DNA from: Zoogloeaceae bacterium
GTDB lineage: Bacteria; Pseudomonadota; Gammaproteobacteria; Burkholderiales; Rhodocyclaceae
Direction: 5' to 3'
NCBI GenBank assembly: GCA_031273145.1
Contig: JAISSL010000291.1
Location: 1-10,742, forward strand
DNA: 10,742 bases
Shown here: piece after piece, positions 5,899 through 10,742 of the stretch
Layout: every line of letters begins with the position of its first letter
Position numbering within the stretch: the first letter of the stretch is position 1
Made by a program: the position numbers and the translations under genes
Notes under the pieces: generated by a model
Seen by the model: the letters and a program-made list of their open reading frames with translations, nothing else
Databases searched by the model: none
Told to the model about the DNA's origin: nothing

Positions 5899-7455
5899 AT
5901 GCCGGTATTGCATTGGTTGACGAGGGACGAGGATTTGCAAGCCGCTGGCAGGGCGGATTATCGTCTGTTGGTCGAAGACCCTGCGCTTGGCGGCGGCGAC
6001 AGGGATCACGCCGAAAACATGATGATTCAGGGCGACAATCTGGAAGCCTTGAAAGCCTTGCTCCCATTCTATGCCGGACAAGTCAAGTGTATTTTTATTG
6101 ACCCGCCGTACAACACCGGCAGCGCGTTCGCGCATTATGACGACAATTTAGAGCATACGACCTGGCTGTCTATGATGTATCCGCGTCTTGAATTGTTGCG
6201 GGAGTTGTTGGCGGAAGAGGGTAGCATCTGGATAACGCTTGACGATAATGAATGCCACTATATGAAAGTTGTTTGCGACGAGGTTTTTGGGCGGGCAAAC
6301 TTTGTAGGAAATGCTTTATGGGAGAAAGCAGACAGTCCTAGAATGGACGCTCAATTCTTCTCTGTTCGCCATGACCATCTACTTGTTTACGCAAAAGATA
6401 TGAAAAAGACTTTGTGGAACAAGCTAGTGACTGACGGCGCACCAGATCATTACGACAAAAAAGATACTTTGGGGCGCAGGTATTATTTGAAACCACTTCG
6501 CGCAATGGGAGGGCAAGGTGACTCACGGATTGCGCGCCCAACGTTGTATTTCCCGTTAATTGCCCCGGATGAATCGGAAGTTTTTCCTGTACGCCAAGAT
6601 GGAACTGATGGTGCATGGCGCTGGAATAAGGACAAAGTTGAACAAGAAATTGACCGCATTGATTGGATTCAAGGGCGGAATGGCTGGACACCATACTATC
6701 GTATCTACGCCGAAGAAAACCAGACTCGTCCACCAGAAACTATTTGGTCTCATGGGGAAGTTGGAAGTAATCGAACATCGAAAGCTGAGATCAAGAAACT
6801 CTTTCCAGATTTTGTTCCGTTTAGCACACCGAAGCCAGAAGGCTTGCTTGAGCGAGTAATCCACATCGCCACAAATCCCGGTGACCTTGTGTTAGATTCT
6901 TTCCTGGGTTCCGGCACGACTGCCGCTGTCGCGCACAAGATGGGGCGTAGGTATATCGGCATTGAAATGGGTGAACACGCAAAAACGCATTGCGTCCCGC
7001 GTCTTAAAAGGGTGATTGAAGGCGAGCAAGGCGGTATCTCAAAATCTGTTCAATGGACAGGCGGCGGCGGTTTTCGTTTTTATACCCTTGGCGAGACGGT
7101 CTTTGACGATAAGGGACAAATCCGCGAGACCATAAAATTCGACCAGTTGGCGGCGCATCTTTGGTTTTACGAAACCAAAACTCCATTCAATAAACCGCGC
7201 TCACAATCGCCCTTTCTCGGCATTCACGGCAAGATTGCCTATGCCCTGCTTTACAATGGCATCCTGCGCGATAAAAGGGTCAATGGCGGCAATGTCCTGA
7301 CGAGCAAAATGCTGGATATAATCCGCAAGGACATCGGCAATGCCGAATACGAAAAACTCGTGATTTATGGCGAATCCTCCCGCCTTGGCGCGGCTCGCCT
7401 CAAAACACTTGGCATTGAATTCAAACAAACGCCCTATGACGTGAGGTCAAAATGA
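5899..7455 (+). CDS. mod: Type III restriction-modification system methyltransferase (Mod)
   Basis: DNA adenine methyltransferase and specificity subunit of a Type III system, 518 residues. It carries the beta-class order of motifs: catalytic IDPPYNTG (67-74) first, AdoMet-binding LDSFLGSGT (332-340) near the C-terminal side, and KPEGLLERVI (312-321) just before it. The N-terminus is typical of this Mod group: MPVLHW, LLVEDPALGGGD, IQGDNLEALKALLPFYAGQVKCIFIDPPY. The stretch between the motifs (about 135-310) is the expected target recognition domain and is poorer in GC than the rest. The start at 5899 is chosen because MPVLHW matches family starts, AAGGA precedes it by 6 nt, and a TATAAT lies just upstream; an in-frame ATG at 5827 is rejected. 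The stop overlaps the res start (ATGA). The frame is intact. It is shorter than EcoP15I Mod (about 645). Target sequence cannot be read from the protein. Confidence 0.95.
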   Translation: MPVLHWLTRDEDLQAAGRADYRLLVEDPALGGGDRDHAENMMIQGDNLEALKALLPFYAGQVKCIFIDPPYNTGSAFAHYDDNLEHTTWLSMMYPRLELLRELLAEEGSIWITLDDNECHYMKVVCDEVFGRANFVGNALWEKADSPRMDAQFFSVRHDHLLVYAKDMKKTLWNKLVTDGAPDHYDKKDTLGRRYYLKPLRAMGGQGDSRIARPTLYFPLIAPDESEVFPVRQDGTDGAWRWNKDKVEQEIDRIDWIQGRNGWTPYYRIYAEENQTRPPETIWSHGEVGSNRTSKAEIKKLFPDFVPFSTPKPEGLLERVIHIATNPGDLVLDSFLGSGTTAAVAHKMGRRYIGIEMGEHAKTHCVPRLKRVIEGEQGGISKSVQWTGGGGFRFYTLGETVFDDKGQIRETIKFDQLAAHLWFYETKTPFNKPRSQSPFLGIHGKIAYALLYNGILRDKRVNGGNVLTSKMLDIIRKDIGNAEYEKLVIYGESSRLGAARLKTLGIEFKQTPYDVRSK

Positions 7456-10046
7456 TATTGAAAACCTATCAACAGAACACGATGGATGTCCTGCAAAGAT
7501 TTTTTGCGGACTGCCGCATGATGGGCGCGGAATCCGCCTATAAAAAAATCACGATGGAGCCGGAAATTGCCGCCCGTCTTGGAAAATTGCGCGGGGATTA
7601 TGTGCGCTGGAATGCCATCCCGAATACGCCGCGTGTCTGCCTCAAAGTTCCGACTGGCGGCGGCAAAACCATTCTTGGCACATACGCGGTCAAGATTGTT
7701 GCCGATACCTGGCTTGAGCGCGAAAATCCCGTTATCCTTTGGTTTTGCCCAAGCGATACGATTCGCCGTCAAACGAGCGAGGCTTTGAAAAAACCGCGCC
7801 ACCCCTATCGCATGTCACTGGACGCGCAGTTCGGCGGGCGCGTCCGCGTATTCGATCTTGATGAAAAATTCAATATCCGTCCGACGGACATCGAAAACAA
7901 CGCCTGCATCATCGTTTCGACCATCCAGGCATTCCGCCAGAGCAATACGGACAAATACAACGTCTATCGCCACAACGAAAATCTGGAGCCGCATTTCACG
8001 CAGATTGCGGCAAGCGAAGGAATGGAAAAGAGTGATAAAGGCGCGATAAAATTCTCGTTTGCCAACCTGTTATTCCACCATCGTCCGATTGTGATTGTGG
8101 ACGAAGCGCACAACGTCATTTCCGGCTTATCCCAGGAAATGCAGGGACGCCTCAATCCCTCTGCCATCGTGGAACTGACCGCCACGCCGCAGCTCAACAA
8201 CAATACCCTTTACAACGTCCGCGCTACGGAACTCAAAGAAGAGGAAATGATAAAACTCCCGATTGAACTGCGCGAACATTTGGGGTGGGAACAGGCGGTG
8301 GACGAGGCGATTGCCAAGCGCGCCGAACTTGAAAAAGCGGCGGAAAACGAAAGGGAATATATCCGCCCCATCCTGCTCTTCCAGGCGCAGGATAAAAGCG
8401 GCGCGGTCACGGTCGAAGTCCTGAAAGATTATCTCATCCACACGGCAAACATTCCTGCCGCTGAAATTGCCATCGCCACCGGCGAGCAGAAGGAACTGGA
8501 CGGCATTAATGTCTTTTCCAACGACTGCCCCATAAAATACATCATCACCATTGAGGCATTGAAGGAAGGCTGGGATTGCTCGTTTGCGTATGTCCTTTGT
8601 TCGCTTGCCAACATCAAAAGCGATACGGCAGTCGAACAGCTTTTGGGGCGCGTGATGCGTATGCCCTATGCAACATCGCGCAGAATCTCCGCCCTCAACA
8701 AAGCCTATGCCTATGTGCTTTCAAAAAGTTTTGGAGAAGCCGCTGACACGCTGGTTAAAAAGCTGGCGAATAAAGGCTTTGATGATACCGAAGCACAATC
8801 CGCCATTGAGCAATGTCCCACTGAGCTTGGCGGATTGTTCGGTCGGCGCGAAATAGACAAGGTGGATATTGAAAATCCGCTGCCAATCTCCGAAATTCCC
8901 GCCACCATCAAACTCGAAAACGGCGGTAAAACCATCGTGTTCACGGATAAGACAACCGCCGAAGATGTCGCGCTGGTTGTCAAGCGCGTTTCGCCGGAAA
9001 AGGCCGTTGAAATTCAAAACAAATTCTCGAACTTCAAACGGACAGACACAACGCCATCCGCAGCGCAATCGGGCGCGAAATTCTCCGTCCCGCGCATGAT
9101 GGTCGAAATTCAGGGCGAAATGCTTTTCCCCGACCCCGACCGCATATTCGAGGAGTTCGATTGGGACATCGAAAAATTGATAAGCCCGAAACTGGAAAAG
9201 GAAGAATTCGACATCAAACCGCAAGGCAACAGCTTTATCATAGACCTGGACGGCAACAGCAGATTGTTCAATACATTTTCATACGAACAGCTTACCATGC
9301 CGGCAGTAGATGTCGAGAACTGGACGGCGGCAAACCTTGTTCTCTGGCTTGACCGCGCCTTGCGTCAGGACGATATACCGCAGCCACAAATGGTTGAATG
9401 GCTGCGTCAGGCAATCGAATACCTGACCGATACGCGCGGTTTGAAACTCTCCGCCCTCATGATTGCAAAATACGCGCTGGCAAACAGGATTGAGGCGAAA
9501 ATCAAGGATGCGCGAAACAAAGCGCGTGAACAGGCGTTCCAAACGACGATGTTCGGGCGCGAGGGGCGCGTTATGCTTGATTTCGACAACGGGTTTGAAT
9601 TTTCGGAATCCATGTATGACGGCGAAATGATGTATCACGGGCGCTATAAGTTCCAAAAACATTATCTCGGCGCATTCAAAGTCCCGCTGTTCGACGGCGA
9701 CGAAAACGGCGAAGAGATTGCTTGCGCGAAAGCAATTGACGCGCTGCCGCAGATCAAATTTTGGCTCCGCAATGTTGCAAAGCACAGAAATTCATTTTGG
9801 CTGCCGACAAGCACAGACAAATTCTATCCCGACTTTGTAGCAATGCTCGAAGACGGGCGGATTCTGGTCGTGGAATACAAGGGGGCACACCTTAGCGACA
9901 ACAAGGACACTAGGGAAAAGCGCATGATCGGCGAGTTGTGGCAAAAACAATCGGGCGGCAAAGGCTTATTCCTTATCGCCGAGAAAAAGAACGCCGACAG
10001 CCTGAATGTTTCCGAACAAATCAGGAAAAAGATAGGCGCATTGTAG
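7452..10046 (+). CDS. res: Type III restriction endonuclease subunit (Res)
   Basis: Restriction subunit, 864 residues: an SF2 helicase/ATPase that works with Mod and cuts DNA after ATP-driven communication between sites. Seen in order: Walker A PTGGGKT (67-73), DEAH box (217-220) within IVIVDEAH, motif III TAT (243-245), ALKEGWDC (369-376), motif VI EQLLGRVMRMP (395-405), a long connecting region, and a C-terminal PD-(D/E)XK nuclease with YPDF (792-795) and EYK (808-810). All key residues are present, so the enzyme looks active. It is shorter than EcoP15I Res (about 970). The ATG overlaps the mod stop, with TGAGG (7442-7446) 5 nt before it, so the two proteins should be made together. It ends 48 bp before the converging trhP. 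Confidence 0.95.
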   Translation: MILKTYQQNTMDVLQRFFADCRMMGAESAYKKITMEPEIAARLGKLRGDYVRWNAIPNTPRVCLKVPTGGGKTILGTYAVKIVADTWLERENPVILWFCPSDTIRRQTSEALKKPRHPYRMSLDAQFGGRVRVFDLDEKFNIRPTDIENNACIIVSTIQAFRQSNTDKYNVYRHNENLEPHFTQIAASEGMEKSDKGAIKFSFANLLFHHRPIVIVDEAHNVISGLSQEMQGRLNPSAIVELTATPQLNNNTLYNVRATELKEEEMIKLPIELREHLGWEQAVDEAIAKRAELEKAAENEREYIRPILLFQAQDKSGAVTVEVLKDYLIHTANIPAAEIAIATGEQKELDGINVFSNDCPIKYIITIEALKEGWDCSFAYVLCSLANIKSDTAVEQLLGRVMRMPYATSRRISALNKAYAYVLSKSFGEAADTLVKKLANKGFDDTEAQSAIEQCPTELGGLFGRREIDKVDIENPLPISEIPATIKLENGGKTIVFTDKTTAEDVALVVKRVSPEKAVEIQNKFSNFKRTDTTPSAAQSGAKFSVPRMMVEIQGEMLFPDPDRIFEEFDWDIEKLISPKLEKEEFDIKPQGNSFIIDLDGNSRLFNTFSYEQLTMPAVDVENWTAANLVLWLDRALRQDDIPQPQMVEWLRQAIEYLTDTRGLKLSALMIAKYALANRIEAKIKDARNKAREQAFQTTMFGREGRVMLDFDNGFEFSESMYDGEMMYHGRYKFQKHYLGAFKVPLFDGDENGEEIACAKAIDALPQIKFWLRNVAKHRNSFWLPTSTDKFYPDFVAMLEDGRILVVEYKGAHLSDNKDTREKRMIGELWQKQSGGKGLFLIAEKKNADSLNVSEQIRKKIGAL

Positions 10047-10094
10047 GATGAGGGTTGGTTGTAAAAAATCAAAACCGCCCCGCCCGATTCGTGT

Positions 10095-10742
10095 TCAGAT
10101 CTTCATCCGCGCCAAAAATGCGCCGGCGTGGGTGGCAGACATGGGCAGCCAGACGCGATGTCCCGCCCCCGGCGCGGCTTGCAGGGGAACGCCTTCGGCG
10201 TTTTCCATCCGTTCAACCGTCATGACGCAATTGCCCTCTGGATGCACGATTTCCAGCCAGTCTCCCACGGCAAAGCGGTTCTTGACGGTAATTTCCATCA
10301 GCTTGCGCTCCGGCTCAAAGCGCGCGGCATCGCCTACATACTGGCTCTTTTCCGAAGCGGAATGTCCGCGCTCATAGTTTTGGTAATCGGCAGGACGATG
10401 CGGGACATGGCGCTGATAAAAACCGTCGGTATAGCCGCGCTGCGCCAGATTTTCCAACGCGGCCTTGAGCAAAGGATTAAAGGGGCGACCCGCACAGGCG
10501 TCGTCTACGGCGGCGCGGTAGTTCTGGCAAGTCCGCGCTACGTAGTAGGCGCTCTTCGTGCGTCCTTCAATCTTGAGCGAATCCACCCCAATGGCAATCA
10601 GCCTTGCGACATGCTCAATCGCGCACAGGTCGCGGGAATTCAGAATGTAACTCCCGTGTTCGTCCTCTTCCAGCGGCATCCACTCGCCGGGACGGCTGGT
10701 CTCTTCAAGCAGAACCGGCGCGAGCGCGCCCGTTGCGTCTTC
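10095..10742 (-). CDS. trhP: tRNA wobble uridine hydroxylation protein TrhP (YegQ, peptidase U32 family), C-terminal part
   Basis: The last 215 codons of a gene that enters from the right edge; the frame is open from the first codon, so the true start is outside. TrhP forms 5-hydroxyuridine at position 34 of several tRNAs, in E. coli depending on prephenate and iron-sulfur cluster biogenesis. The match to the E. coli sequence as I remember it is strong: SRPGEWMPLEEDEHGSYILN, SRDLCAIEHV, SLKIEGRTKSAYYVART, RGYTDGF, DYQNYERG, then VKNRFAVGDWLEI and GHRVWLP near the end. The first half of the protein, with its conserved cysteines, is not visible. The C-terminal beta-rich domain appears complete. 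The gene converges on res and is presumably a housekeeping boundary of the defence island. Confidence 0.95.
   Translation of the reverse strand, partial: EDATGALAPVLLEETSRPGEWMPLEEDEHGSYILNSRDLCAIEHVARLIAIGVDSLKIEGRTKSAYYVARTCQNYRAAVDDACAGRPFNPLLKAALENLAQRGYTDGFYQRHVPHRPADYQNYERGHSASEKSQYVGDAARFEPERKLMEITVKNRFAVGDWLEIVHPEGNCVMTVERMENAEGVPLQAAPGAGHRVWLPMSATHAGAFLARMKI

Noticed and set aside
5899..7455. Phase-variable mod (simple tandem repeats causing on/off switching).
   Set aside because: No tract of repeated units or long homopolymer was found in or just upstream of mod; the frame is intact.

Overview
The window looks like a piece of a proteobacterial chromosome, most likely a betaproteobacterium. 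This is inferred mainly from RNase G, whose N-terminus reads like the beta-proteobacterial type, and from a TrhP (YegQ) that aligns closely with the E. coli protein as I remember it. The housekeeping genes are GC-rich. The middle of the window is accessory DNA and part of it is more AT-rich.

Left block (1-4571, minus strand), in transcription order: rng (RNase G), a LonB/YcbZ-type AAA+ protease of 825 residues, and the first 196 codons of a restriction-modification protein that runs off the left edge. The junctions are 3 and 4 nt, so the three genes look like one transcription unit. The R-M fragment has the PD-(D/E)XK nuclease domain found at the N-terminus of Eco57I-like Type IIG enzymes.

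Middle block (4572-10046, plus strand), divergent from rng: a higBA toxin-antitoxin pair behind a perfect 8-bp inverted repeat that overlaps its -35 box; about 480 bp of non-coding DNA packed with short palindromic repeats of the ATTCCC-N8-GGGAAT (dRS3/REP-like) type, including a 28-bp perfect inverted pair; then a Type III restriction-modification operon, mod (518 aa from the chosen start) and res (864 aa), whose genes overlap by ATGA.

Right edge (10095-10742, minus strand): the C-terminal 215 residues of TrhP (YegQ), the U32-family tRNA wobble-uridine hydroxylation protein, converging on res.

Taken together this is a small defence island (toxin-antitoxin, Type III R-M, and a second R-M enzyme behind lon) set among RNA-processing, proteolysis and tRNA-modification genes. 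All the large genes belong to recognisable families and I do not see a wholly new system. The least explained parts are the repeat cluster at 5427-5804, the regulatory region at 4611-4765, and the R-M gene tied to the rng-lon unit.
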